From positions 58,217-122,216 of the forward strand of contig CAJNDS010002073.1 of NCBI GenBank assembly GCA_905221605.1: 64,000 nucleotides of DNA, in the 5' to 3' direction. Below are positions 50,816 through 60,741 of the stretch, piece by piece; position 1 is the stretch's first letter, and every line of letters starts with the position of its first letter. The DNA comes from Symbiodinium natans (taxonomy: Eukaryota > Sar > Dinophyceae > Suessiales > Symbiodiniaceae). Below the pieces are notes generated by a model. It was not told the DNA's origin. It did not search any database and saw only the letters and a list, made by a program, of their open reading frames with translations. The translations under genes were made by a program, and so were the position numbers.

Positions 50816-50890
50816 GACCCCGAGGGCCGAGAAGATGAAGAGTGTGCCACTTGCAAACCAGGAAGCTTCTACCTTGACCCCCTGGACTCC
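50816..50890 (+). CDS. Exon right of F1 introner
   Basis: Continues the upstream frame as DPEGREDEECATCKPGSFYL then DPLDSKSSTPS to TGA. CATCKPGSFYL has the Cys spacing of a short EGF- or ephrin-receptor-type cysteine motif, too little for a family call. Confidence 0.5.
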
Positions 50891-50957
50891 AAATCCTCAA
50901 CCCCCAGCTGAGCCAACCCCCAAGACCCCCCCCCCCAACCCCACAAGTGCAAAACTA

Positions 50958-51113
50958 GACCCTAAGCCCTAAGCCCTACACCCTAAACCCTAAACCCTAA
51001 ACCCTAAGCCCTAAACCCTAAACCCTAAACCCTACACCCTAACCCCTAAGCCCTAAGCCCTAAGCCCTAAGCCCTAAGCCCTAAGCCCTAAACCCTAAAC
51101 CCTGAACCCTAGC
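50958..51113. repeat. CCCTAAA / CCCTAAG array
   Basis: About 22 units, including a block of seven consecutive CCCTAAG units (51045-51093), a locally amplified variant. Confidence 0.9.
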
Positions 51114-51169
51114 CTCAGCCGCATGCCCCAGGTCTTTTCAGGAGACTCCCGCCTTGGCCCCGGATTAGG

Positions 51170-51760
51170 GTTCATAGTGTTTGCAGGGTTCAGGGTTTAG
51201 GGCTTAAAGGGTTTAGGGTTGTTGTTTTAAGGTTGATAGGGTTCGCAGAGTTTGTAGGGTTTGTAGGGTTGATAGGGCGTATAAGGTTTAGGGTTTCTAG
51301 GCTTTTGAGCTCATCGGGCTAATAGATTCAAAGAACTTTTAAGGGTTATATGGTTTGTAGGACTTTGGGCTTGTAGGGTTTGCAGGGTTCAAAGGGCTCA
51401 GGTCACAGAGGGAGAAGGGTTGACAGGGTTTTAGGGCTTTTAGGCAGGTCTGCAGAGTTTTCAGGGCGTAGAGGGTTTAGAGTTTACAGGTTTTACAGGG
51501 CTTATAGGGTTTACAGGGTGTAAAAAGCCTTGCAGGGCTTATGGGGTTTGCTGGGCTTTGTAGGGCTTGTGGGGGGTTTAGAGGTCAGAGGGTTTGAAGG
51601 GTTTGTAGGGTTGATATGGCTTTGATTGAGCAGCTGAGTGAGTACACTTTTCACGTTTTGGGATACTACATATAATCTCTGCAAAACGAAAAGTGTGCAC
51701 TTTTGGGGGGCTTATGAACTCAGCAACTAAGTTGAGGGTTTATAGGGTTTCTAGGGTTTA
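51170..51760. repeat. Degenerate TTTAGGG/TTATAGGG region with F5 element
   Basis: About 450 bp of diverged GGGTTTGTAGGG and GGGTTTACAGGG units interrupted by the F5 element at 51629-51731 (ends GCTGAGTGAG and GAACTCAGCAAC). No exon seen. Confidence 0.75.
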
Positions 51761-51905
51761 GCTGCCCTGACGATGCCAACCCTAAGGTTTAGGGTTTAGG
51801 GTTTAGGGTTTAGGGTTTAGGGTTTAGGGTTTAGGGTTTAGGGTTTTACTAAACCCTAAACCCGAAACCAGGGAACAGATTTCTCTGTGGCTCCAGTATA
51901 AGCAG

Positions 51906-51954
51906 CAAGCCCCAAACACAGGCACCTGGAGCCGGCATTGGGAGGAAACCATGG
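51906..51954 (+). CDS. Short exon with telomere-repeat donor
   Basis: After TAAGCAG one frame reads QAPNTGTWSRHWEETM, ending ATGG before GTTTAGGG. Small, so frame and reality are uncertain. Confidence 0.4.
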
Positions 51955-52225
51955 GTTTAGGGTTTAGGGTTCTGGGTTCAGGGCTTAGGGTTTAGGGTTT
52001 AGGATTTAGGGTCTAGGGTTTAGGGTTTAGGGTTTAGGGTGAACCTGACCATACTCACTTGTGCAAATCCCTTAAACCCCCAAGACTTCGCAGCTAGTTT
52101 AGGGGGTCAGGGTTTGGGAGAGGGTATCGACTCTATAGGGTTTTAGGATTCAGACCCTAAACCCTAAACCCTAAACCCTAAACCCTAAACCCTAAACCAT
52201 AGACTTGACAGTTTAGGGAATGTAG

Positions 52226-52302
52226 TTCTCTTCGAGGTGATGTACACCATCGATCTGGAAGCCGACGAAGTGCGCCGGAAAAGGCCTTTTCCATGTACCT
52301 GG
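52226..52302 (+). CDS. 77-nt exon with telomere-repeat donor
   Basis: Acceptor AATGTAG; reads LFEVMYTIDLEADEVRRKRP then FPCTW; ends TGG before GTTTAGGG. A convincing globular frame. Left array CCCTAAA (52155-52195), right array TTTAGGG (52303-52355). Confidence 0.6.
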
Positions 52303-52391
52303 GTTTAGGGTTTAGGGTTTAGGGTTTAGGGTTTAGGGTTTAGGGTTTAGGGTTTAGAGTTTGGGGCCTCTAGGGTTTAGGAGTTTAAGAG

Positions 52392-52475
52392 GATCTTATG
52401 TTGGCATTCGTGCCAGAACACCAGCCTAGTTTCGGCAAAGGCCTCTGGGGTTCGGCCGTCGTGATTGAATCATAC
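52392..52475 (+). CDS. Putative exon, globular
   Basis: Reads LMLAFVPEHQPSFGKGLWGS then AVVIESY to a TAG. Probably another piece of the same protein as the exon at 52226; family unknown. Confidence 0.5.
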
Positions 52476-52539
52476 TAGATTTATTGGGTATAATAGGGTT
52501 TAGGGTTTAGGGTTTAGAGTTTAGGGTTTAGGGTTTAGG

Positions 52540-52659
52540 GACGGAGGCCTATCTTTTGGAGATTCGCAGCTTAAAACGTCTCGTAGTCTTGTGCACGAGG
52601 AGTCCTCTAAGGGGGAAGCCACTTCTTCCGCTTCTCAGTCACTGTCTGGCCCTGCTTGA
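52540..52659 (+). CDS. Putative exon, Ser-rich
   Basis: Reads DGGLSFGDSQLKTSRSLVHE then SKGEATSSASQSLSGPA to a TGA just before the F2 element at 52664. Confidence 0.45.
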   Translation, partial: DGGLSFGDSQLKTSRSLVHEESSKGEATSSASQSLSGPA

Positions 52660-52663
52660 CTAG

Positions 52664-52768
52664 GATGCCCAGTAGTACCCTTGTTCCCTTTTTGGGGGGT
52701 TTAGGTTCCCTTATAAACCCCTGTAAGCAAAAAGGGAACCCTGTTTAAGCCTTGGTTACTGGGCAACC
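52664..52768. mobile_element. F2 element with CTAG duplication
   Basis: GCCCAGTAGTACCC and GGTTACTGGGC ends with paired CCCTTTTTGGG / CAAAAAGGGAACCC inner repeats; CTAG lies at both borders (52660-52663, 52769-52772). Confidence 0.65.
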
Positions 52769-53039
52769 TAGTCATTGAAGGCTCATGCATGGGTAGTTCT
52801 ATGCACGGTTTAGGGTTGTTTGGGGGTGCTTAGGGTTGCTTCCTCGAAGGTTCACGGTCAGTACATGTAGGGTTATAACTACCACATATATAGGGTTGCA
52901 TGCAGATATAGCTAAAACTACGCAGGAGCTTCGAAGTAGCCCCCTCCCTCCAAAAAACCACATGTAGATTCTTTCCTAAACCCTGAACCCTAAACCCTAA
53001 ACCCCAAACCCCAAACCCCAAACCCTAAACTCTAAACCT

Positions 53040-53159
53040 GGTTGTATTGCTGTACTCGAATCTGGGCGTGAGAGTTGGAATCAAACATCGGAGCTCCAAT
53101 TAGGCTGCTTTGGTCGATCCGAAGTGTCATCCATATTTCTCTACTCAACTCATGCCTGG
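53040..53159 (+). CDS. 120-nt exon with telomere-repeat donor
   Basis: Forty codons in one frame: GCIAVLESGRESWNQTSELQ then LGCFGRSEVSSIFLYSTHAW, ending TGG before GTTTAGGG (73-bp array). One of the most protein-like exons in the window. An N-Q-T sequon and two Cys suggest an extracellular or lumenal domain, but no family is recognised. Confidence 0.65.
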
Positions 53160-53317
53160 GTTTAGGGTTTAGGGTTTAGGGTTTAGGGTTTAGGGTTTAG
53201 GGTTTAGGGTTTAGGGTTTAGGGTTTAGGGCTTAATCAGGGGTCCTGGCAATACAGGGAAGCTACGCTAACGGACTCTGATGGGCCCTAGGACCCTCTGA
53301 AAAGGGTTCCTAGATAT

Positions 53318-53410
53318 TGATCCTCTTAAACCCTACGTTCCCAAATATGGTCCTCTTAAACCCTATGTTCGCAAACATGATCCTCTTAAACCCTACGTTT
53401 CCAAAGCTGG
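53318..53410. repeat. Three copies of a 30-bp unit
   Basis: TGATCCTCTTAAACCCTACG and a following TTCCCAAATA-type segment repeat three times with few changes. Confidence 0.85.
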
Positions 53411-53453
53411 TTCAAGATTGAGGCCAGAGAGGTTTCGTGGTTTTTTTTCGTAG

Positions 53454-53705
53454 GAAGCCTTACAGTCATGGCAGATGGTCAGGAGGTTCGCATTGAGCCT
53501 TCGGATGACATGACGCCTCGAGCAATCATCACGCCTTTCTCTTCCGAAAGTGCGTCGGATGCCGTTGTCTATGGCACAATCCCACGAGCACTCAGGGCTT
53601 TGTCAGCACCTACCCATTGATGCTGAAGGGACAGACCTACTCAAACCACAAGTTGATCAAGCCTCAATTGGGAGTGAAAGCCCACCCTGGGAGTTCGAAA
53701 CTTGG
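53454..53705 (+). CDS. Putative 252-nt exon, frame changes inside
   Basis: Acceptor TTCGTAG. First part reads MADGQEVRIEPSDDMTPRAI then PFSSESASDAVVYGTIPRAL to a TGA near 53620. The second part, in another frame, reads LCQHLPIDAEGTDLLKPQVD and PPWEFETW, ending TGG before GTTTAGGG. A frameshift or tiny intron near 53590-53610 is needed. Confidence 0.45.
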
Positions 53706-53898
53706 GTTTAGGGTTTGGGGTTTGGGGTTTAGGGTTTAGGGTTTAGGGTTTAGGGTTTAGGGTTTAGGGTTTTAGGGTTTAGGGTTTAGGGTTTAGGGTT
53801 TAGGGTTTAGGGTTTTAGGGTTTAGGGTTTAGGGTTTTAGGGTTTAGGGTTTAGGGTTCAGGGTTTAGGGTTTAGGGTTTAGGGTTTAGGGTTTAGAG
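53706..53898. repeat. TTTAGGG array, about 190 bp
   Basis: About 27 units with periodic TTTTAGGG variants. Confidence 0.95.
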
Positions 53899-53989
53899 GG
53901 AACCCTGAGCTCCAAGCCCTAAAGCTGGGCATTGTCCAAGAACCACCAGGGTGGCGGCTCCTCCCCAGCAGGCGGACGGAGGCCCTTTT

Positions 53990-54950
53990 TTACAGGGTTT
54001 ACAGGGTTTTATGGGGGTTTTTAGAGCTTGAGGGTTTAGGTTTGCAGGGTTTTACAGGGTTTGCAGGGGGTTTTTAGGGTTTAGGGTTTAGGTTTGCAGG
54101 GTTTACAGGGTGCATAGGGTTTGTAGGTTTTAGGGTTTAGGTTTGCAGGGTTTATCGGGTTTGTAGGGTTTGTAGGGTTGATAGGGGTTTAGGATTTAGG
54201 GGTGCTTGAACTTAATAGATTCTGAGGGTTTGTATGGCTTATGGGCTTGGGCGGCTTGGGGGTAAGGGGCGTTTATAGTGTAGGAGTGTCACCAGGGGGC
54301 AGGGGGCATGGAGATGGAGGCTGCTTCCCTATGCAGCGCGTATCAGGAGCATGTTCCAGTTGGTAGGCCCCTCTGCTATTTTTTGCATGTTTTTAAGGTT
54401 TAAGAGGATCATCTTTAGTATTTTTCTTTCAACTCAAAGGCTGGTACGGTCACAAATCCCAAGGCCCCAGCCCTACACGCCCTGGGCCCCAAAGTTTCAG
54501 CGGGGTTCTCCGAGTCAAGTTGCTAGAGCCAAGCGCCGCCGGGGGGTAGTAGGCCTTAAACTCTAAGCACTAAACCCTAACCGAAGACCGAAGCCCGAAA
54601 CCCGAAAACCTAACCCTAAACCCTATCCGGCCGCTCGCTACACACCAGCAAGTCTTTCGGTCTAGGGCTTGTGTCTAAGGGTAGTTATATCCGGGTCTCC
54701 GAAATTAGGGGTGCCTTATCAGGGTCCTTATTATAAGGGCATCCCACTATTTGTGGGTCCATATTAGGGGTCCCTTGTTCCTCGTATACTCCCATATGGT
54801 CCCTCAATATGGTCCCTTACCTCATTTTAGTTGGCTCTGACTGAAGTATGGGCCCTTGTAAACCCAAGTATACCCCTAAAACCCACACCCTATAAACTCT
54901 GAACCCTTAATCCACACCCTGAACCCTAAGAATCTCTTTTGACGTTAAAG
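53990..54950. other. Intronic DNA: degenerate repeats and short elements
   Basis: 53990-54300 is decayed GGGTTTGCAGGG/TTTAGGG DNA. 54690-54860 contains a GGGTCC/GGTCCC-rich hairpin-forming segment with TGAAGTATGGGCCCTTG, a motif shared with 30710, 38620, 56250 and 58115. No convincing exon. Confidence 0.5.
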
Positions 54951-55025
54951 CACGGAAGCTCTGGATCCCTAAACCCTAAACCCTAAACCCTAAACCCTAA
55001 ACTCTAAACCCTAAACCCTAAACCC

Positions 55026-55111
55026 TAACCCCTATTCTGGATGGCCAGTACCAACTCCAGAAGCCGTCGGTCATTGAACGGTTTGTTGGTCTGGGAGTTA
55101 GAGAGTCAGGG
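55026..55111 (+). CDS. Putative exon
   Basis: Reads LDGQYQLQKPSVIERFVGLG then VRES, shortly followed by the F6 element at 55123. Left flank CCCTAAA. Good protein-like composition. Confidence 0.5.
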
Positions 55112-55122
55112 TTGGGATTTAT

Positions 55123-55212
55123 ATATCCCTTGGGAAGTACTTTTTAGTTTTGTTTATATAAAACCCAAGAGGATGTTAAAATGTTTGTTTGTTGAGGTTC
55201 TAAGGGGAGTAT
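55123..55212. mobile_element. F6 introner-like element
   Basis: ATATCCCTTGG ... GGTTCTAAGGGGAGTAT with the family's AAAACCCAAGAGGATGTT. Confidence 0.65.
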
Positions 55213-55597
55213 AGATTTAGGGTTTGGGGTTGACAGGGTTCAGGTTTGTAGGGTTTTGGGTTTATAGGGTTTTGGGTTTTGGGTTTGGGGTTTCAGGCAT
55301 TTTGTCTACTCCAAGTGTGCGATTGTAATACCTCGCAGCGTATCGCCGTATGGACCATAAACACAAGGGTTGGTTCAGGACCAAATTCATCTCGCGTTCT
55401 GTGTCTATCTTTCTCTCTCTCTCTCTCTCTCCTTCCCGCCCTCTCCCTCCCTCTCGCTCCGTCTCCTCCCCCCTCTCGCTCCCTCTCCCTCCGTCTCCCT
55501 CCCTCCCTCCCGCTCCCTCCCCCTACCCTAAACCCTGCACCCCAAGACCCTAAACCCTACAATCGCGCGGGTCGCTCGGGTTTTTTTTGCCCCGTAG

Positions 55598-55680
55598 ACC
55601 AGAAAGCCGACGTGACACTCCGTGCAGGTGACGAGGTGACGGACTGGCTTAGGTGCGTCGACGCAGCCGTGCGAGCCCCG
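55598..55680 (+). CDS. Putative exon, globular
   Basis: Acceptor CCCGTAG; reads QKADVTLRAGDEVTDWLRCV then DAAVRAP. It follows a CT-rich tract (55410-55520) that could act as a polypyrimidine tract. Confidence 0.5.
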
Positions 55681-56118
55681 AGTTTTGGATTTTGGGGCCT
55701 ACGGTTTTGGGTTCAGGGTTCAGGGATCAGGGTTCAGGGTTTGGGGTTTAGGTAGGGTGAGGGATGTTATCTAGGTACGTAACTATAGTGTTACCATTAT
55801 AACTTTTTTACTCGTCTGAAGAGGCACATGTACTCCAAATTTTCGTGTACGGATTCAGTTCTGCAAAGGGATTAAATCTGCGATGGCTTGCCTGCTCCGC
55901 CATGTCACCCCTATAGTACAAACTTGAGCCCTCGAGCTACTAAACAGGAACCCCGTTGAGGCCCAAGTATATGTACCGCTAAACCCCAAACCCCAAACCC
56001 TAAACCCTAAACCCCAATGGCAGAGGTGGCGGTCAAAGTACACATAACAATCAAAAAAACTACATGACAAGATTAGGGTTTGGGTGTTTAGTGTTTATTA
56101 ATGGTTTAGGGTTTAGGG

Positions 56119-56220
56119 TTAAATTCGGTGCCCCGGTTTCGACAGTCGTTGCTAACTGCTGTCCAGGTTGCGAGGGCGGATTGTCGGACTCTTCCCTGAG
56201 TCTCAGGGTAGCCACACGGG
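56119..56220 (+). CDS. Putative exon, globular
   Basis: Reads KFGAPVSTVVANCCPGCEGG then LSDSSLSLRVATRA before a GGGCCC-rich hairpin segment (56220-56330). Left flank TTTAGGG. Confidence 0.45.
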
Positions 56221-56635
56221 CCCTTAAAAGGGTCCCTTACCCTCTTTAAAGTCTGAAGTAAGGGCTCTTGGGTTGTACAGGGTAGAAAAGGTGGGTCCCT
56301 TTAAGGGCCCAAGCTAAGGGACATGTAACTGTCCTAAGTCATCCTAAGTCAAAACGTCACCCTCGCAAGTGGCATCCTGGGCTGCGTCCAAGGAAATCCT
56401 CTAAACTCCTGAGCCCGGACCTAGAAAGTTCTTTCTACATGTCCTCGTACCTGCCCCAAACCCCATGCTATAGACTCCAAGAAACTCCAAACCCTAGCCC
56501 TGAACGCCCCAAACACCCAAGCCTTGTAGAACCCAAAACGCCTGAGCCCCCTAGACTGTAAGCACCCCAAACCCTCAACACCCTCAAACTTTAACCCTCG
56601 ACCCTATAACTCTTACAAAGCCCTAAGCAGCCAAG

Positions 56636-56698
56636 GCGACTGCGCGCATACCTCCGCGTGGGCCATCCTTCGACGAGGTGGAACGATGGCTTTCTCGG
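56636..56698 (+). CDS. 63-nt exon, AG ... GTTTGGGG
   Basis: Acceptor GCCAAG, phase 0, 21 codons: ATARIPPRGPSFDEVERWLS plus R, then GTTTGGGGTTCAGG. Frame and ends agree well. Confidence 0.5.
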
Positions 56699-57026
56699 GT
56701 TTGGGGTTCAGGATTTAGGCTGCGCAGCAGAGGTTGTTTAGGGTTTAGGATTTAGGGTTTGTGGTTCTAGTGTCTAGAGGTTTAGGGCTTAGTGCTTTTT
56801 TCAATTACTTCCCTCCTTCTACCCCCTGAATAGAGAGTGTGACCCGGGGCTTAGCATGATATCAGAAGGTCGTATGAAGCGCTGACCTTGTCGGGCTTTC
56901 AATTATGGTGGATTTGGGTTTGCAGGGTTTGCAGGTTTAGGGTTTAGGGTTTAGGGTTTAGGGTTTAGGGTTTAGGGTTTAGGGTTTAGGGTTTAGGGTT
57001 TAGGGTTTAGGGTTTAGGGTTTAGGG

Positions 57027-57235
57027 CGGAGCTTCCTGGGCGAGCAGAACAAGTGTCGGAAGTCGGTCCTTTTCTTGGGTTTGACAGCGTCAAACCCTAC
57101 CCAGACCCCCAATTGCGCGTGCCGAATGTACCGGGTAAAGGAGCAAGCATAGGGACCCCCAAAAGTTTTGGCCCAACAGGCAGTAGGACGAGGACCCTGA
57201 AAACACTCTATCACTTTCCTACGAGGTTCCCCAAA
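57027..57235 (+). CDS. Putative 209-nt exon
   Basis: Open frame reading AELPGRAEQVSEVGPFLGFD, SVKPYPDPQLRVPNVPGKGA and ASIGTPKSFGPTGSRTRTLK. Lies between a TTTAGGG array and CCCTAAA units, i.e. the reverse of the usual exon surroundings, so it could instead be the unique middle part of an intron. Confidence 0.35.
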
Positions 57236-57604
57236 CCCTAAACCTTAAACCCTAAACCCTAAACCCTATTTCTTTTAAGCAGTCGTGAGCCGAAGCCGCC
57301 CAAGAACATCCGCAGGAAGAGCTTCAGCTAGCCAGCGTGGCAGCCCCCAGGGGGAGGGTTTAGGGTCTAGGGTTTACGGTTTAGGGTTTCAGGGTTTTTG
57401 GGTTTAGGGTTTAGGGTTAGAATTTAGGGTTTTCGTGTTCATGCTTGGGGGGTTCATGGTGCAAGGGGAGATGTGGCGTGTCCTTCTATTCGGCATTGAG
57501 CTCCAATTTGTTTTGGGGTTAGAGCTGAGGGTTTTTGGAATACGTACCCTAAACCCTGAACCCTGAACCCTAAACCCTAAACCCTAAACCCTATTTCTTC
57601 TAAG

Positions 57605-57681
57605 CCTGGAATCCCAAGGACCTACCTTACCCAAATGCCCAAATGAGGCCTCCCCATCATCCCTACGGCTGCTAGGGCCAG
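57605..57681 (+). CDS. 77-nt exon, AG ... GTAGGG
   Basis: Acceptor CTAAG, donor GTAGGGTTTAGGG. One frame reads LESQGPTLPKCPNEASPSSL then RLLGP. The donor merges with a 185-bp TTTAGGG array. Confidence 0.45.
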
Positions 57682-57682
57682 G

Positions 57683-57869
57683 TAGGGTTTAGGGTTTAGG
57701 GTTTAGGGTTTAGGGTTTAGGGTTTAGGGTTTAGGGTTTAGGGTTTAGGGTTTAGGGTTTAGGGTTTAGGGTTTAGGGTTTAGGGTTTAGGGTTTAGGGT
57801 TTAGGGTTCAGGGTTCAGGGTTTAGGGTTTAGGGTTTAGGGTTTAGGGTTTAGGGTTTAGGGTTTAGGG
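57683..57869. repeat. TTTAGGG array, about 187 bp
   Basis: About 27 units with two TTCAGGG variants in the middle. Confidence 0.95.
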
Positions 57870-58311
57870 CCAGGGTCTGTAATGTAAGCCTTCTCCAAGG
57901 AGGGCCCCCCTTACTATACCAGCTAAAGTTAAGGGACTGAAGAATGCTTCAGGATCCTTACAACCCAAGTTAGGAGGTTAGGGTTTAGAGTTTAGAGTTA
58001 AGGGACTCTAGCTATAGCTCCTCTAAGGGTAGTTACGTGGTTCCTTAGTTTGGTTTAGGGTTTCGGGTTTAGGGTTTGGGGTTCAGGGGTCTCTACCCTA
58101 TTTCAAGGGTTCTGAAGTATGGGCGCTTGGGTTGCACAGGGTATCTATGGGGAATAAAAGGGTTCCCACATTCAGGGCCCATATTCTAAGGACCATGAAA
58201 CTACCCTAAGATCCTTCAACCCTAAACCCTAAAACCTAAACCCTAAACCCTAAACCCTAAACCCTAAAAACCCTAGATACCCTAGATACCCTAGAAACCC
58301 TAAACCCTAAG

Positions 58312-58378
58312 CCCTTGGAGGGGAAGCCGAAGTCCTCAGCCCCCCTCGCCTGACTCGCGCGCTCCTGCTCCCGCCTAA
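58312..58378 (+). CDS. Possible short exon
   Basis: One frame reads GGEAEVLSPPRLTRALLLPP. CCCTAAA units on the left, TTTAGGG variants on the right. Confidence 0.35.
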
Positions 58379-58534
58379 GCTAGGCCTAGGGATTTGGGGT
58401 TTAGGGTTTGGGGTTTAGGGTTCAGGGTTTAGGGTCTAGGGTTTAGGGTTTAGGGCTAGGGTTTAGGGTTTAGGGCTAGGGTTTAGAGTTTTAGGGTTTA
58501 TGGGATCCCTAAAACCCTGAAACCCTCAAACCAG

Positions 58535-58600
58535 GCGAGCTCGCGGCTGGAACGCGGCGGCCTCTGATGTGTCAGCGTCTGCCGCTTTCTCCTCTGTTTG
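58535..58600 (+). CDS. 66-nt exon with telomere-repeat donor
   Basis: Acceptor AACCAG, ends TTTG before GTTTAGGG. Open frames read RARGWNAAASDVSASAAFSS and GELAAGTRRPLMCQRLPLSP; phase 0 has a stop, so a phase 1 or 2 intron is required. Confidence 0.4.
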
Positions 58601-58601
58601 G

Positions 58602-58850
58602 TTTAGGGTTTAGGGTTTAGGGTTTAGGGTTTAGGGTTTAGGGTTTAGGGTTTAGGGTTTAGGGTTTAGGGTTTAGGGTTTAGGGTTTAGGGTTTAGGGG
58701 TTCGGGGTTCGGGGTTGGGGGTTCGGGGTTGGGGGTTTGGGGGTTTGGGGGTTTAGGGGTTTGGGGGTTTGGGGGTTTGGGGGTTTAGGGCTTAGGGCTT
58801 AGGTTTCGGGTTTGGGGTTCGGGGTTTAGAGTTTGGGTTTGGGGGGGGGG
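58602..58850. repeat. TTTAGGG array grading into GGGGTTCGG/TTTGGGGG
   Basis: About 13 perfect TTTAGGG units, then blocks of GGGGTTC and GGGGGTTT variants, ending in a G tract before the F2 element at 58857-58946. Confidence 0.9.
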
Positions 58851-59789
58851 GGGGGGTAGCCCACTGGTACCCTTTTCGCCTTTGTTTTTCGGTTCAAGGT
58901 TCCCTTTAACAGAAACCAATTACTATAAGATGGCTACTGAGTATACCAAGTCTTTTTTTTCCGGGTTTGTGGGGCTTATTGAAAGCAGGTTTATATTTTG
59001 GGTCAGTGAATTTAGGGCGCCTTATGAATACTGGTGAGTGTATGTAGTTGGTGTCCAATTTTGGGGATACTGGTACGAAAAGCCATACTCCACAGATTGT
59101 TTGTTTTAAGGGTTTGTACGGACTACAGAATTAGGGCTTCTAGGGCTTAAAGTGCTTAAGGCTTGTTCCGTTGAAGGGTTTGTAGGGCTCACATGGATCT
59201 ATGGAGTTCATGTTGTTTCTCCCCCCCATGTCTTTTGTTTAGCGCGCTCATAGGCTTCATAGGTCTTGTGGGCTATCACGGAGGGTTTAGGGTTTAGGGT
59301 TTAGGGTTTAGGGTTTAGGGTTTAGGGTGTAGGCTTTGGACTTTAGAGGGTTTTGGTGTGTCTCAAGGGGTTTTGGTGTGTTCAAGGGGCCAGGAGCACC
59401 CCCAGAGTTTGAGTTGCTGGGGTTTAGGGTTGAGGGCCAAGGCCGAGCAACTTCAGGTCTAACCCCTAAATCCCTGGGTTTAGGGTTTAGGGTTTAGGGT
59501 TTAGGGTTTAGGGTTTCGGGTCCGAACCCCCCCCCCCCACCCCCTCCCCCACCACTTTTTTTCGGGGAATAGTGGGGTTTAGGAATATTGTTGTGCCACT
59601 CTAAAGGTTTTGGGGATTTAGGGTTCAGGGTTCAGGGTTTAGGGTTTAGGGTGTAGCCTCCTCCGAACGTGAACCTCAGGGCTTCCAGGTTAGAGTCCTC
59701 AGAGAAGGAGCCCAGATGAGTTGCTGTAGCCCGAAAGAGCTCTGGGCTTACCCCAATTTTTCCTAGCTTACCTCTGGGTCTATATTATT

Positions 59790-59876
59790 TACCCCCCCAC
59801 CCCCTAATATTAAATACGCCCCTTCTCGTGCCAGAAGAGTATAGGGGAGTATTTAATATTGGGGGGTGGGGGGGAT
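59790..59876. mobile_element. Long perfect-arm hairpin F14
   Basis: Left arm CCCCCACCCCCTAATATTAA(ATAC) pairs with right arm GTATTTAATATTGGGGGGTGGGGG over about 25 bp around a 35-bp loop. Probably another short inverted-repeat element; no second copy is seen in the window. Confidence 0.6.
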
Positions 59877-59975
59877 TAACATTACGGAAAGGGGAGACCT
59901 TCCCTTAACTCACAGAGGGGGAATTCTCATAGTATCCTGTGAGGTCTATTCCTACCCCTGACACGTTTGAACACC

Positions 59976-60118
59976 CTAAACCCTAAACCCTAAACCCTAA
60001 ACCCTAAACCCTAAACCCTAAACCCTAAACCCCAAACCCCAAACCCTAAACCCTAAACCCCAAACCCTAAACCCTAAACCCTAAACCCTAAACCCTAAAC
60101 CCTAAACCCTAAACCCTA
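59976..60118. repeat. CCCTAAA array
   Basis: About 20 units with CCCCAAA variants; followed by an exon-sized GC-rich island (60119-60300) whose frame I could not fix. Confidence 0.95.
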
Positions 60119-60329
60119 CCACCCCTCCACCGCCGCCACATCTCAAAGGTGATATGTAGATAGGTTCTGGCTTCGCTCTCTCCTGGAGCTGCGCTGCCAT
60201 TTAGAAACAACCCCTTTCCAGCCGCAATGTGCGTGCCCGCCAATGACGCCACCAGCCTGCGAAGAGATATCCCCCTAACCCGAAACCACGAAGAACCCCC
60301 CTCCAAAATACTTTTTGAGAAGTAAATTT

Positions 60330-60545
60330 CATATAATACAAATCAATAATAATAAATAATAATAATATCATATAATATAATATTATATAGTATAATATAA
60401 TATAATATAATAACAACAATAAAAATAATACTAACAATAATAATAACAATAATAATAATAGTAGAGTGTATATATATATACATGTACTTATATTTTTATT
60501 TCTTTTTTACTTTTATTTCAATATGTACATATATATAGATATATA
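60330..60545. repeat. AT-rich microsatellite region
   Basis: About 215 bp of TATAATA, AATAATA and TATATATA repeats, by far the most AT-rich part of the window. ORFs here (poly-Leu, Ile, Tyr) are artefacts. Confidence 0.9.
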
Positions 60546-60589
60546 TTCTTCCCTATTAGAGTAATAGGGGATTGTAGTTTTTGTTTTTC

Positions 60590-60741
60590 GGGTTTTCTCA
60601 AGCAAATAGTAGTAACACCGAAACCCGAGGGCTAAGCTGTCTTCGCTCCAAGTCTTAAACCCAATGCTGAAACGGGCTCGGCCGCGTTCAGGGATCTGGG
60701 AATGAAAAAACCCTATCCACTACTATTTGCGTAAGAACCCC
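60590..60741. mobile_element. F11 inverted-repeat element
   Basis: GGGTTTTCTCAAGCAAATAGTAGT and ACTACTATTTGCGTAAGAACCCC ends, as in the 35566 copy. A further half-copy of the end motif (CAGCAAATAGTAGTCAAG) lies at 60823. Confidence 0.6.

Noticed and set aside
60330-60545. AT-rich region as a replication origin
   Set aside because: It is a simple-sequence tract; nothing else supports an origin, and origins in this lineage have no sequence signature I could check.
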